From: Streptomyces ruber
GTDB taxonomy: Bacteria > Actinomycetota > Actinomycetes > Streptomycetales > Streptomycetaceae
NCBI RefSeq assembly: GCF_014648075.1
Contig: NZ_BMQK01000004.1
Coordinates: 500,048 to 564,047 of the forward strand
Direction of reading: 5' to 3'
Length of the DNA stretch: 64,000 nt
Shown here: piece by piece, positions 10,313-19,425 of the stretch
Layout of the letters: every line of letters starts with the position of its first letter
Position numbering within the stretch: the stretch's first letter is position 1
Notes under the pieces: generated by a model
The model's database searches: none
What the model was told of the DNA's origin: nothing
The model's input: the letters and a program-made list of their open reading frames with translations, nothing else
Translations under genes and position numbers: made by a program

Positions 10313-11049
10313 CCGCGCCGGTGTTCGTGGTGGACCGACTGGACGGCATGGGGCCCGAGTTCGTGCTCGACGGCCCCGAGGGACGGCACGCGGTGTCCGT
10401 GAAGCGGCTGCGCCCCGGCGAGGAAGTGGTCCTCACGGACGGGCGCGGGCGGTGGACCGAGGGCGTGGTGAAGGCGGCCGAGGGCAAGGACCGCCTCATC
10501 GTGACGGACCTGGGCGCCCTCCAGGAGGAGGCCCCGGCGACGCCCCGTATCACGGTCGTCCAGGCGCTGCCCAAGGGCGACCGGGGCGAGCTGGCCGTCG
10601 AGACGATGACCGAGGTCGGCGTGGACGCGATCGTCCCCTGGGCCGCCGCGCGCTGCATCACGCAGTGGAAGGGCGAGCGCGGGGCGAAGGCGCTCGCCAA
10701 GTGGCGCGCGACGGCCCGTGAGGCCGGTAAGCAGTCCCGCCGGGTCCGCTTCCCGGAGGTGGCGGACGGGGCGACGGCCAAGCAGGTGGCGGCACTGCTC
10801 GCGGAGGCGGACTTCGCGGCCGTCCTGCACGAGAGCGGCGACGCGCCGCTCGCCACCGCCGAACTGCCCGCCGCGGGCGACATCGTGCTGGTCGTCGGCC
10901 CCGAAGGGGGCGTCTCGCCGGAGGAGCTGGCGTTGTTCACGGAGGCGGGCGCGGGGGCCTACCGGCTCGGGCACAGCGTCCTGCGCACCTCGACCGCCGG
11001 CACCGCGGCGGCGGCGCTGCTGCTGGGCCGTACCGGCCGCTGGTCCTGA
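10309..11049 (+). CDS. rsmE: 16S rRNA (uracil1498-N3)-methyltransferase RsmE
   Basis: 246 residues with an N-terminal PUA-like domain (EGRHAVSVKRLRPGEEV) and a SPOUT methyltransferase domain with the SAM-binding knot LVVGPEGGVSPEEL and GHSVLRTSTAGTAA. It methylates U1498 in helix 44 of 16S rRNA. ATGA overlap couples it to the upstream gene. Confidence 0.94.
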   Translation: MTAPVFVVDRLDGMGPEFVLDGPEGRHAVSVKRLRPGEEVVLTDGRGRWTEGVVKAAEGKDRLIVTDLGALQEEAPATPRITVVQALPKGDRGELAVETMTEVGVDAIVPWAAARCITQWKGERGAKALAKWRATAREAGKQSRRVRFPEVADGATAKQVAALLAEADFAAVLHESGDAPLATAELPAAGDIVLVVGPEGGVSPEELALFTEAGAGAYRLGHSVLRTSTAGTAAAALLLGRTGRWS

Positions 11050-11233
11050 GCCGGTGCTCCCGAAAGATTCGGTCGCGCACCGAAGTGGTTGCTGCTGCGC
11101 GGCTGACCGGCCGTGTTCCGCTCCCGTCGTGGGACGGGAGGGTACGTCGGGGACGGGGGAGCGTGCCCGGGAGGGCTATGCGTGACCGCTTGCCGTCTAT
11201 CGCCGGGAGCGGTGCGGTGGGAAGCTGCCATGT

Positions 11234-12100
11234 ATGGGTATGGGGGCATTGAGGCAAGAATGGCACCGCTTGGGCGGGCGTCGAATGCTACTGGGGATAG
11301 CTTTCGGGGTGGGGGCCGTCGTCGGTGTCGCCGCGTGTGATCCCGACGGGATGGACACCGCCAACGTGACCTACACGACCGAGCGCACCGGGACTCTGAC
11401 CCTGGAGGAGCAGGGTTACGACGTGCAGTGGATCACCTGCACGTCGGCGTACGACAGGAAGAACGACGACGGCAACGGCGACCGCAACGGCGACGGCGAC
11501 CGGAACTACGGCTCTGACGACAACGACCAGTACGGCGCGCGGGCGATGCGGCAGGACGACGACCGGTCGTCGGACCATGGCAGCGTCCGGCACGTCGACT
11601 GCAAGGGCGAGACCACCGACGGTGAGCGCATCCGCATCTACGGCGTGGTGAACCGTGAGATCGACCGCAGGTGCGTGCGCGGTGACCTGACGGCCGAGGT
11701 CGGCGACAGGCGGGTGTTCAGCGCGGACGTGCTGGGCGACTGCGAATACTCCGACAACAACGGAAACGGCAACGGAAACGGCAAGGACACCCCGCCCGCC
11801 AAAGACGACAACAACGGCGACAACAACGGCGACAACAACGGCGACAACAAAGGCGACAACGAAGGCGATCACGGCGACGACTGCGATCGCCATGACGACA
11901 ACGGTGACCACTGGAACAACGACGGTGACCACCACAAAGACAACGGTGACCACTGGAACAACGACGGTGACCACCACAAAGACAACGGTGACCACTGGAA
12001 CGACAACGGTGACCACCACAAAGACAACGGTGACCACTGGAAGGACAACGCCGACCACCGCGACGACTGCGACTGCCCCGACGACCACAAGGGCAAGTGA
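11234..12100 (+). CDS. Putative lipoprotein with Asp/Asn/Gly/His-rich tandem repeats
   Basis: 288 residues. An Arg-containing N-region and a hydrophobic stretch lead to the lipobox VAAC (Cys35), so it is probably a lipoprotein. A folded core with cysteines (WITCTSAYD, HVDCKGETTDGERIRIYGVVNREIDRRCV, VLGDCEY) is interrupted by an Asp/Asn/Gly/Arg-rich insert. The C-terminal third is low complexity: five DNNG-like units, then four 14-residue units of the type DNGDHWNNDGDHHK, then DDCDCPDDH. The acidic, His-rich tail could bind divalent metal, which is inference. I do not recognise the family. ATG 11285 is an alternative start that would shorten the signal peptide. Confidence 0.72.
   Translation: MGMGALRQEWHRLGGRRMLLGIAFGVGAVVGVAACDPDGMDTANVTYTTERTGTLTLEEQGYDVQWITCTSAYDRKNDDGNGDRNGDGDRNYGSDDNDQYGARAMRQDDDRSSDHGSVRHVDCKGETTDGERIRIYGVVNREIDRRCVRGDLTAEVGDRRVFSADVLGDCEYSDNNGNGNGNGKDTPPAKDDNNGDNNGDNNGDNKGDNEGDHGDDCDRHDDNGDHWNNDGDHHKDNGDHWNNDGDHHKDNGDHWNDNGDHHKDNGDHWKDNADHRDDCDCPDDHKGK
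11807..11866 (+). repeat. 12-bp tandem repeat (five units, DNNG)
   Basis: gacaacaacggc is repeated three times exactly and then twice with single codon changes (AAC to AAA, AAC to GAA). It lies inside the lipoprotein gene and encodes DNNG, DNNG, DNNG, DNKG, DNEG. This is a typical slippage-prone microsatellite. Confidence 0.9.
11897..12064 (+). repeat. 42-bp tandem repeat (four units) in the lipoprotein gene
   Basis: Units begin at 11897, 11939, 11981 and 12023. The first two are identical over 42 bp, the third differs by a few bases, and the fourth is diverged. Each encodes a 14-residue unit of the DNGDHWNNDGDHHK type, so unit number can change without a frameshift. Confidence 0.92.
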
Positions 12101-12174
12101 CGTCCCGGCCCCCGCGGGCACTGATCGCGCGGCACCCTCTCCCGCAGACGCCTGACGCTGCTTAGAGTGACCGG

Positions 12175-15100
12175 GTGACAGAACCCGCAGCCACCGCAGC
12201 CACCGTCTCATCGGCATCCCCGGCGTACTTCCGGTTCCCGCACCTGCGCGGCGAGTTCGTCGCCTTCACCGCCGAGGACGACGTCTGGGTCGCGCCCCTC
12301 GGCGGTGGCCGGGCCTGGCGGGTCAGCGCCGACCAGGTTCCGGTCGACCACCCGCGCATCTCGCCCGACGGCACCGCCGTGGCCTGGACGTCCACCCGCG
12401 ACGGCGCGCCCGAGGTGCACGTCGCGCCCCTCGACGGCGGGCCGTCCAGGCGGCTGACGTACTGGGGGAGTTGGCGGACCCAGGTGCGGGGCTGGACCCC
12501 CGACGGGCAGGTCCTCGCCATCAGCACCCAGGGACAGGCGAGCCTGCGCCGCAGCTGGGCACGTGCGGTCCCGCTGGACGGCGGGCCGGCCGGCACCCTG
12601 CCGTACGGCCCCGTCGGCGACGTCGCGTACGGACCGCGCACCGTGCTGCTGTCCGCGACCATGGGCCGCGAGGCCGCCTGGTGGAAGCGCTACCGGGGCG
12701 GCACGGCGGGCAAGCTGTGGATCGAGCGGAGCACCGAGGGCGCCGCGGGCGAGGCCGGCGCCGGGGAGTTCGTACGGCTGCACGCGGAGCTGGACGGGAA
12801 CATCGAATACCCGTTCTGGGTCGGCGACCGCATCGCCTTCCTGTCCGACCACGAGGGCGTGGGCGCCCTGTACTCCTCACTCGCGGACGGGTCGGACCTG
12901 CGCCGGCACACACCGGTCGATTCCTTCTACGCCCGCCACGCCTCCACCGACGGCACCCGCGTCGTGTACGCGTCGGCCGGTGAGCTGTGGATCCTCGACG
13001 ACCTGGACGGCGCCGAGCCCCGGCGGCTGGACGTCCGGCTCGGCGGGCAGCGCACCGACCTGCAGCCGTACACCGTGAACGCGGGCCGGTGGTTCGGGAC
13101 CGCCTCGCCCGACCACACCGGGCGGGGCAGCGCCGTCTCCGTGCGCGGCGGCGTCCACTGGATCACCCACCGCTCGGGGCCCGCGCGCGCCCTCGCCGCC
13201 GAGCACGGCGTACGCGCGCGGCTGCCCCGTACCTTCCGGGCGGAGGGCGAGGAGTGGGCGGTGTGGGTGACGGACGCGGAGGGCGACGACGCACTGGAGT
13301 TCGCCCCGGCGACCGGTGTCGCACCCGGCGCCACCCCGCGCCGGCTCGCCGCGGGGCGCCTGGGCCGCGTCCTGGGGCTCGCCATGGCCCCGGACGGCAG
13401 CCGGGCCGCCGTCGCCTCCCACGACGGACGCGTCCTGCTCGTCGAGCGGGAGAGCGGGGAGGTGCGGGAGGTCGACAGCAGCGAGGACGGCGAGGTGACG
13501 GGGCTGGTCTTCTCGCCCGACTCCGCCTGGCTGGCCTGGTCGCACCCCGGTCCCCGCCTGCTGCGCCACCTCAAGCTCGCCAACACCGCCGACCTGTCGG
13601 TGACCGAGGCGACCCCGCTGCGTTTCCGGGACTACTCGCCCGCGTTCACGCTGGACGGCAAGCATCTGGTGTTCCTGTCGGCGCGGTCCTTCGACCCGGT
13701 CTACGACGAGCACGTCTTCGACCTGGCGTTCGTGGGCGGTTCCCGGCCGCACCTGATCACACTCGCCGCCACCACCCCGTCCCCCTTCGGGCCGCAGCGC
13801 CACGGGCGCCCCTTCGACGCGCCCGACAAGGAGGAGACCCCCGACAGCGAGGGCGCCCCCGCGACCCGTATCGACCTCGAAGGGCTCGCCGACCGGATCG
13901 TGCCGTTCCCCGTCGAGGCCGCGCGCTACACGACCCTCAGAGCGGCCAAGGACGGGGTGCTGTGGCTGCGGCACCCGGTGCGCGGCGTGCTCGGCCACGC
14001 CCGGGCGACCCCGGACGCGTCGGAGCCGGGGGCCGTCCTCGAGCGGTACGACCTCGTCCAGCGGCGCACGGAGTACCTCGCCGCCGACGCGGAGCACTTC
14101 GCGGTCAGCGGTGACGGCAAGCGGGTGCTGCTGTGGACCGACGGCCGGCTCAAGGTCGTGCCCAGCGACCGGCGGGCCGCGAGCGACGAGGACAGCGACA
14201 CCAACATCACCGTGGACCTGTCGCGGATCCGGCAGACCGTCGACCCGGCCGCCGAGTGGCGCCAGATGTACGACGAGACCGGCCGCGTCATGCGGGACAA
14301 CTTCTGGCGGCCCGACCTCGGCGGCACCGACTGGGCGGGCGTCCTGGACCGCTACCGGCCGCTGGTCGACCGGATCGCCACCCACGACGACCTGGTCGAC
14401 CTGCTGTGGGAGGTGCAGGGCGAGCTCGGCACCTCGCACGCGTACGTCACCCCGCGCGGCGGGGGCGGCTGGGGCGAGCGGCGGCAGGGACTGCTCGGCG
14501 CCGACATCTCCCGGCACGAGGACGGCAGCTGGCGCATCGACCGGATCCTGCCGTCGGAGACGTCCGACCCGGAGGCGCAGGCACCGCTCGCCGCGCCCGG
14601 GGTGGCCGTGCGCGCCGGGGACGCGATCGTCGCCGTCGGCGGCCGGCCGGTCGACCCGGTGACCGGGCCGGGCCCGCTGCTCGTCGGTACGGCGGGCAAG
14701 CCGGTCGAGCTGACGGTGCTGCCCGCGGGCGGCGGCGACGCGCGGCACACGGTCGTCGTCCCCGTCGCCGACGAGGAGCCGCTGCGCTACCACGCCTGGG
14801 TCGCGGACCGGCGCGCCTACGTGCACGAGAAGTCCGGCGGCCGGCTCGGCTATCTGCACGTCCCCGACATGCAGGCGCCAGGCTGGGCCCAGATCCACCG
14901 CGACCTGCGCGTCGAGGTGGCCCGGGAGGGCCTGGTCGTGGACGTCCGCGAGAACCGCGGCGGGCACACCTCCCAGCTCGTCGTGGAGAAGCTGGCGCGC
15001 CGCATCGTCGGCTGGAACCGGCCGCGCGGGATGCGTCCGTACAGCTATCCGCAGGACGCGCCGCGCGGGCCGATGGTCGCCGTCGCCAACGAGTTCTCCG

Positions 15101-15432
15101 GCTCCGACGGGGACATCGTGAACGCCGCGATCAAGGCGCTCGGCATCGGTCCCGTGGTGGGCACGCGCACCTGGGGCGGGGTGGTCGGCATCGACAGCCG
15201 CTACCGGCTGGTCGACGGCACGCTCGTCACCCAGCCGAAGTACGCCTTCTGGCTGGAGGGTTACGGGTGGGACGTGGAGAACCACGGTGTCGACCCGGAC
15301 GTCGTGGTCGTACAGGCGCCGCACGACCACGCCGCCGGACGTGACGTCCAGCTCGACGAGGCGGTCCGGATCGCGCTGGAGGCACTGACCCACACACCGG
15401 CGAAGACGCCGCCGGCGGTACCGGAGCTCTAG
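12175..15432 (+). CDS. Tricorn protease homologue (S41 family)
   Basis: 1085 residues, the size of tricorn core protease. The N-terminal 650 residues form TolB-like beta-propeller repeats (for example HPRISPDGTAVAWTSTRDG, YSPAFTLDGKHLVFLSAR), followed by a helical bundle, a PDZ-like domain (about 780-870) and a C-terminal S41 serine protease. Candidate catalytic residues are the His in GTSHAYV, Ser977 in SGSDGD and Glu1035 in ENHGVDPD, corresponding to the tricorn tetrad. There is no signal peptide, so it is cytoplasmic and probably degrades peptides released by upstream proteases. It starts at GTG and stands alone after a 74-bp gap. Confidence 0.92.
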   Translation: MTEPAATAATVSSASPAYFRFPHLRGEFVAFTAEDDVWVAPLGGGRAWRVSADQVPVDHPRISPDGTAVAWTSTRDGAPEVHVAPLDGGPSRRLTYWGSWRTQVRGWTPDGQVLAISTQGQASLRRSWARAVPLDGGPAGTLPYGPVGDVAYGPRTVLLSATMGREAAWWKRYRGGTAGKLWIERSTEGAAGEAGAGEFVRLHAELDGNIEYPFWVGDRIAFLSDHEGVGALYSSLADGSDLRRHTPVDSFYARHASTDGTRVVYASAGELWILDDLDGAEPRRLDVRLGGQRTDLQPYTVNAGRWFGTASPDHTGRGSAVSVRGGVHWITHRSGPARALAAEHGVRARLPRTFRAEGEEWAVWVTDAEGDDALEFAPATGVAPGATPRRLAAGRLGRVLGLAMAPDGSRAAVASHDGRVLLVERESGEVREVDSSEDGEVTGLVFSPDSAWLAWSHPGPRLLRHLKLANTADLSVTEATPLRFRDYSPAFTLDGKHLVFLSARSFDPVYDEHVFDLAFVGGSRPHLITLAATTPSPFGPQRHGRPFDAPDKEETPDSEGAPATRIDLEGLADRIVPFPVEAARYTTLRAAKDGVLWLRHPVRGVLGHARATPDASEPGAVLERYDLVQRRTEYLAADAEHFAVSGDGKRVLLWTDGRLKVVPSDRRAASDEDSDTNITVDLSRIRQTVDPAAEWRQMYDETGRVMRDNFWRPDLGGTDWAGVLDRYRPLVDRIATHDDLVDLLWEVQGELGTSHAYVTPRGGGGWGERRQGLLGADISRHEDGSWRIDRILPSETSDPEAQAPLAAPGVAVRAGDAIVAVGGRPVDPVTGPGPLLVGTAGKPVELTVLPAGGGDARHTVVVPVADEEPLRYHAWVADRRAYVHEKSGGRLGYLHVPDMQAPGWAQIHRDLRVEVAREGLVVDVRENRGGHTSQLVVEKLARRIVGWNRPRGMRPYSYPQDAPRGPMVAVANEFSGSDGDIVNAAIKALGIGPVVGTRTWGGVVGIDSRYRLVDGTLVTQPKYAFWLEGYGWDVENHGVDPDVVVVQAPHDHAAGRDVQLDEAVRIALEALTHTPAKTPPAVPEL

Positions 15433-15518
15433 ATGCGGGCAGCTGCAGGTGCGGGCGGCACGGCGACGGCCGTTACGATGCCCTCGTCAACGATCAACCA
15501 GCGTGAGGAGGCACCCGC

Positions 15519-15881
15519 ATGGCGGAGGAGTCGGCAGGCGCGCAGGACGACTGCCTGTTCTGCAAGATCGTGGCGGGACAGGTCCCGGCGACGGTCGTCC
15601 GCGAGACGGACACGACCCTCGCGTTCCGGGACATCAATCCGCAGGCGCCCACCCACGTCCTGGTGATCCCCAAGGCGCACCACAAGGACGCGGCCGCGCT
15701 CGCCGCCGCCGACCCGGCGCTCGCGGCGGACGTGCTGCGCGAGACCCGGGCCGTCGCGGAGGACGAGAAGCTGGACAGCTACCGCATCGTGTTCAACACG
15801 GGCAGCGACGCCGGCCAGACCGTCTTCCACACCCACGCGCACGTCCTCGGCGGGCGCGGCCTGCAGTGGCCCCCCGGGTAA
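15519..15881 (+). CDS. HIT-family nucleotide-binding hydrolase
   Basis: 120 residues of the HINT/PKCI type: CLFCKIVAGQVPA at the N-terminus (CxxC zinc pair), INPQAPTHVLVIPK, and the C-terminal histidine triad VFHTHAHVLGG (His104, His106, His108). Such proteins hydrolyse AMP-lysine or adenylated phosphoramidates. A GTGAGGAGG-type ribosome site lies just upstream. RNase Z follows after 6 bp, giving an operon. Confidence 0.93.
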   Translation: MAEESAGAQDDCLFCKIVAGQVPATVVRETDTTLAFRDINPQAPTHVLVIPKAHHKDAAALAAADPALAADVLRETRAVAEDEKLDSYRIVFNTGSDAGQTVFHTHAHVLGGRGLQWPPG

Positions 15882-15887
15882 GTCCTC

Positions 15888-16796
15888 GTGTCCGTACGTG
15901 AACTGGTGGTCCTCGGCACCGCCAGCCAGGTCCCGACCCGGCACCGCAACCACAACGGGTACGTGCTGCGCTGGGACGGCGAGGGCATCATGTTCGACCC
16001 CGGCGAGGGCACGCAGCGGCAGATGCTGCGCGCCGGGGTCGCCGCCCACGACCTGCACCGGATCTGCGTCACGCACTTCCACGGGGACCACTCCCTGGGC
16101 CTCGCCGGAGTGATCCAGCGGATCAACCTCGACCGCGTCCCGCACGACGTCACCGCGCACTACCCGCGCTCCGGGCAGCGGTTCTTCGACCGGCTGCGGT
16201 ACGCCACCGCGTACCGCGAGACCGTGGAGCTGACCGAGGCGCCGGTCGCGGGGGGCGGCGGCGTGCTCGCGAAGACCTCGGCGTACACGCTGGAGGCGCG
16301 CAAGCTGTCCCACCCGGTCGAGTCGTACGGCTACCGGCTGACCGAGCCGGACGGGCGGCGCATGCTGCCGGAGCGGCTGGCGGCGCACGGGATCAAGGGG
16401 CCGGACATCGGGCGCATCCAGCGCGAGGGCGCCCTCGGCGGTGTCCCGCTCGCCGAGGTGAGCGAGGTGCGGCGCGGGCAGCGGTTCGCCTTCGTCATGG
16501 ACACCCGGCTGTGCGAGGGCGTGCACGCCCTCGCCGAGGGCTGCGACATGCTCGTCATCGAGTCCACCTTCCTCGACGAGGACGAGGAACTGGCCGTCGA
16601 GCACGGCCATCTGACGGCTGGTCAGGCGGCGCGGGCGGCGCGCGACGCGGGCGTGCGGCACCTGGTGCTGACGCACTTCAGCCAGCGCTACACCGAGCCG
16701 GAGGAGTTCGAGCGACAGGCCCGGGCGGCGGGGTACGAGGGGGAGCTGACCGTGGCGCGCGACCTGCTGCGGGTGCCGGTGCCGAAGCGGCGGTGA
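15888..16796 (+). CDS. rnz: Ribonuclease Z
   Basis: 302 residues, short-form tRNase Z. The MBL signature THFHGDHS gives His63, His65, Asp67 and His68. Further ligands lie in [22 protein letters not shown] and LTHFSQRY (AxDxT variant and HxT-like motifs). It removes tRNA 3' trailers. It starts at GTG close behind the HIT gene. Confidence 0.93.
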   Translation: MSVRELVVLGTASQVPTRHRNHNGYVLRWDGEGIMFDPGEGTQRQMLRAGVAAHDLHRICVTHFHGDHSLGLAGVIQRINLDRVPHDVTAHYPRSGQRFFDRLRYATAYRETVELTEAPVAGGGGVLAKTSAYTLEARKLSHPVESYGYRLTEPDGRRMLPERLAAHGIKGPDIGRIQREGALGGVPLAEVSEVRRGQRFAFVMDTRLCEGVHALAEGCDMLVIESTFLDEDEELAVEHGHLTAGQAARAARDAGVRHLVLTHFSQRYTEPEEFERQARAAGYEGELTVARDLLRVPVPKRR

Positions 16797-16857
16797 CCTG
16801 CTCTTCGAGCAGCGGGCCGTTTTCGATGTGGTGGGTCGATCGCCGTACGATGCTCTG

Positions 16858-17850
16858 ATGCCCGTACCGAAAGCCGAACTGCACCTCCACATCGAAGGCA
16901 CCCTGGAGCCCGAGCTGGCCTTCGCGCTCGCCGCGCGCAACGGCGTCGAACTGCCGTACGCCGACACGGACGCCCTGCGCCACGCGTACCGGTTCGAGGA
17001 CCTGCAGTCCTTCCTGAACCTGTACTACGAGCTCATGGCGGTCCTGCGCACGGAAGCGGACTTCGCCGACCTGGCCGACGCCTACCTCGCCCGCGCCGCC
17101 GCCCAGGGCGTCCGGCACGCCGAGATCTTCTTCGACCCGCAGGCCCACACCGCGCGCGGGGTGGCGCTGGGCACCGTGGTGGAAGGGCTGTGGCGGGCCC
17201 TCGGCCGCAGCGAGGAGACGCACGGGATCTCCACCCAGCTGATCATGTGCTTCCTGCGCGACGAGTCCGCGGAGTCGGCGCTGGAGACGCTCCGGGCCGC
17301 CGAGCCGTACCTCGACCGGATCGTGGGCGTCGGACTCGACTCCGCCGAGGTCGGTCACCCGCCGGCGAAGTTCCGCGAGGTGTACGAGGCGGCCGCCGCC
17401 CTCGGTCTCCGGCGGGTGGCCCACGCCGGTGAGGAGGGGCCGCCCGCCTACATCACGGAGGCCCTGGACGTGCTCGGCGTGGAGCGCGTCGACCACGGGC
17501 TGCGGTGCATGGAGGACCCCGCGCTGGTGGAGCGGCTGGTGCGGGAGCGGGTGCCGCTGACGCTGTGCCCGCTGTCCAACGTACGGCTGCGGACCGTCGG
17601 CACCCTGGCGGAGCACCCGCTGCCCGCGATGCTGGACGCCGGGCTGCTGTGCACGGTCAACTCCGACGACCCGGCGTACTTCGGCGGGTACGCGGGGGAC
17701 AACTTCGACGCGGTCCGCGAGGCCCTCGGACTCGGCGAGGAGCGGTTGCGCGAACTCGCCCGCAACTCCTTCGTCGCGTCCTTCCTGGAGCACGACGAGG
17801 AGCGGCGGGCGAGGTACCTGGCCGAGGTGGAGGCGTACGACTTCCGGTGA
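16858..17850 (+). CDS. Adenine deaminase (ADE-type member of the adenosine deaminase family)
   Basis: 330 residues. The zinc ligands sit in KAELHLHIEGTLEPEL (His9, His11), VAHAGEEGPP and the SDDPAYFGGY motif; HGLRCMEDP carries the catalytic-type His. The motifs HIEGTLEPEL, FFDPQAHTARG, GLDSAEVGHPP and NSDDPAYFGGY match, from memory, bacterial and fungal adenine deaminases better than true adenosine deaminases, so adenine to hypoxanthine is the likelier reaction. It converges with the MFS gene across a strong hairpin. ATG was chosen over an in-frame GTG ten codons earlier because it matches the family N-terminus. Confidence 0.87.
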   Translation: MPVPKAELHLHIEGTLEPELAFALAARNGVELPYADTDALRHAYRFEDLQSFLNLYYELMAVLRTEADFADLADAYLARAAAQGVRHAEIFFDPQAHTARGVALGTVVEGLWRALGRSEETHGISTQLIMCFLRDESAESALETLRAAEPYLDRIVGVGLDSAEVGHPPAKFREVYEAAAALGLRRVAHAGEEGPPAYITEALDVLGVERVDHGLRCMEDPALVERLVRERVPLTLCPLSNVRLRTVGTLAEHPLPAMLDAGLLCTVNSDDPAYFGGYAGDNFDAVREALGLGEERLRELARNSFVASFLEHDEERRARYLAEVEAYDFR

Positions 17851-17867
17851 CGCGGTAGCGCGTCACC
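17846..17867. terminator. Hairpin between convergent genes
   Basis: GGTGACGCG and CGCGTCACC form a perfect 9-bp stem with a 4-nt loop. It overlaps the stop codon of the deaminase gene and ends just before the stop of the convergent MFS gene. There is no T-run, as is common in Streptomyces terminators. Confidence 0.65.
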
Positions 17868-17871
17868 CCGG

Positions 17872-19086
17872 TCAGGCGGCGGGCTCGTAGTCGTGCCCGG
17901 CGGCGGCCGTCGGGTGGGCCGCCGGGCGGACGGCGGTGCCGAGGTCCGTGCTCCTGGCGGGCGTGGTGCGCAGCGCGACGGCCGTCATCGGTACGGCGAC
18001 CACCAGCAGGCCCGCCGCGAGGACCAGTCCCATCACCGGGTAGCCCGCCTGCGCGGACAGCAGGCTGCCGGTGAGCGGGCCGCACGCCGTGCCGAGCGAG
18101 GAGGCGGAGCCCACCAGGACCGCCCAGCGGCCGCGCGCGTCGAGCGAGGCGCCCAGCGCGAGCACGTACGACAGCACCACCGGGTAGAACGTGTTCCAGG
18201 CGATCTCGCCGGCGGCGAAGCTCACCAGGTCGGTCGCGGCGGCGCTCACCGCGATGCACCCGGCGATGACCGCCGTGCCGGCGCCGATGGGCAGGGCCCG
18301 GCCGAAGCGCGGGCCGAGCGCGCCCGCGCCGATGACGCCGAGCAGTCCGCCGCCCAGTGCCGCGGCGAGGACCACACCGACCGTGACCTCGGACAGACCC
18401 GCCTGCTCCAGGCCGATGCGGCTGCTGACCCCCCAGAGGGAGTTCTGCGCGAGGGACCAGCAGAACACGGCGGCGGCGAGGGCGAGTCCGGCACCCGGAC
18501 GGGGCAGCCGGGCCCGGCCGCGCGATGCGTGGTCGCCGTGGTGGACCCGGTCCGGCGCGGCGAGCCGCCCGGTCGCCGGCCACACCGCGAGCGCGGTGAG
18601 CGCGATCGCGGCCAGGGGCAGGCCGTGGCCCGGACCGAGGTGGGGGACCGTCAGGTAGAGGGCGCCCGCGAGGGCGGAGACGCAGAGCAGACCCAGGGTG
18701 GTGATCCGGTGCGGGTCCCGCTGGGCGGCGATGCCCGTGGCGGCGACGGCGGTGGCGGTGCCCGAGCCGAACCCGCCGAGCACCGCGCCCACGACGACGG
18801 CGGGGACGCTGTCGGTGAGGGCGGCCCCGCCGTAGCCGAGGGCGGCGAGCGTGAGACCGACGCGGGCGACGGTGCGGGGGCCGAAGCGGTCGACCCGCGA
18901 GGCGAGCAGGAAGCCCGCCGACGCCGACCCCATCAGCAGCGCGCTGCCGACGGCTCCCGCCTGGGTGGCGCTGAGCGGGAGGGACGCGTCGAGCCGGCCG
19001 ACGGTGGTGGGGAGCAGGTAGGGGGCGAGATACCCGGCCGTGAAAAGGGCGACGAGGGGCCAGGGCAGGGCGGAGCGGGGGGACAC
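17872..19086 (-). CDS. MFS transporter
   Basis: 404 residues with about 12 hydrophobic segments and an MFS-like loop after TM2 (ASRVDRFGPRTVARVGL). It resembles YbfB/AraJ-type efflux or CynX-like permeases; the substrate is unknown. The reading frame stays open well upstream, but those codons are not membrane-like. GTG was chosen because it begins just before the first TM and has AGGAAC about 4 nt upstream. It is divergent from the PfkB kinase gene across 339 bp. Confidence 0.82.
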   Translation of the reverse strand: MSPRSALPWPLVALFTAGYLAPYLLPTTVGRLDASLPLSATQAGAVGSALLMGSASAGFLLASRVDRFGPRTVARVGLTLAALGYGGAALTDSVPAVVVGAVLGGFGSGTATAVAATGIAAQRDPHRITTLGLLCVSALAGALYLTVPHLGPGHGLPLAAIALTALAVWPATGRLAAPDRVHHGDHASRGRARLPRPGAGLALAAAVFCWSLAQNSLWGVSSRIGLEQAGLSEVTVGVVLAAALGGGLLGVIGAGALGPRFGRALPIGAGTAVIAGCIAVSAAATDLVSFAAGEIAWNTFYPVVLSYVLALGASLDARGRWAVLVGSASSLGTACGPLTGSLLSAQAGYPVMGLVLAAGLLVVAVPMTAVALRTTPARSTDLGTAVRPAAHPTAAAGHDYEPAA

Positions 19087-19300
19087 GGGCGTTCCTGAGC
19101 AGGCGAAGGTGCCACGTGAGCACGGGGGGAAGAGGGGCCGCGGCTGTCGACGGACAGGGGCGCGCGGCCAATTTGTATCAAGCGCGCGGTCGGTCGAAGA
19201 AACGCGCGAGCTGTGATCTGGGGCACATATTGTTTGGTGTCGACGCCATCGGGTAGCAACGTCGCCCTTCGAGAGTCGTCCGGCGGTGCCCGCACCCACC

Positions 19301-19333
19301 GGACACCCATCGCACACCCACCGCACACCCACC
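19301..19333. repeat. 11-bp direct repeats
   Basis: Three consecutive units: ggacacccatc, gcacacccacc, gcacacccacc, preceded by a partial copy. It is purine-rich on one strand. It could be a regulator-binding array or simple slippage. Confidence 0.6.
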
Positions 19334-19386
19334 CGAGGAGCCACCCCGGCTCGATCCGCACCGTCCTGTCGGACCCTTGGTGCACA

Positions 19387-19415
19387 CTGGCCTGATCCGC
19401 ACCACGTCAGGCCAG
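19387..19415 (+). promoter_or_regulatory. Inverted repeat overlapping the ribosome site of the PfkB gene
   Basis: CTGGCCTGA and TCAGGCCAG are perfect 9-bp arms around an 11-nt loop. The right arm ends in the AGGGAG-type ribosome binding site. An RNA hairpin here could mask translation, or the DNA could be an operator. Confidence 0.5.
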
Positions 19416-19425
19416 GGAGCACACC

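Larger units (their letters stand above)
19087..19425. other. Divergent intergenic region, MFS / PfkB kinase
   Basis: 339 bp without a supported gene. It holds both genes' promoters, a locally AT-richer part (19230-19260), an 11-bp repeat array and an inverted repeat before the kinase start, both listed separately. I could not identify a convincing -35/-10 pair. Confidence 0.5.

Noticed and set aside
11897..12064. CRISPR-like array
   Set aside because: The 42-bp units are directly adjacent with no spacers and lie in frame within a gene, so they are a coding tandem repeat.
16858..17850. True adenosine deaminase
   Set aside because: The HIEGTLEPEL and GLDSAEVGHPP motifs fit adenine deaminase better, though annotation pipelines may use the other name.
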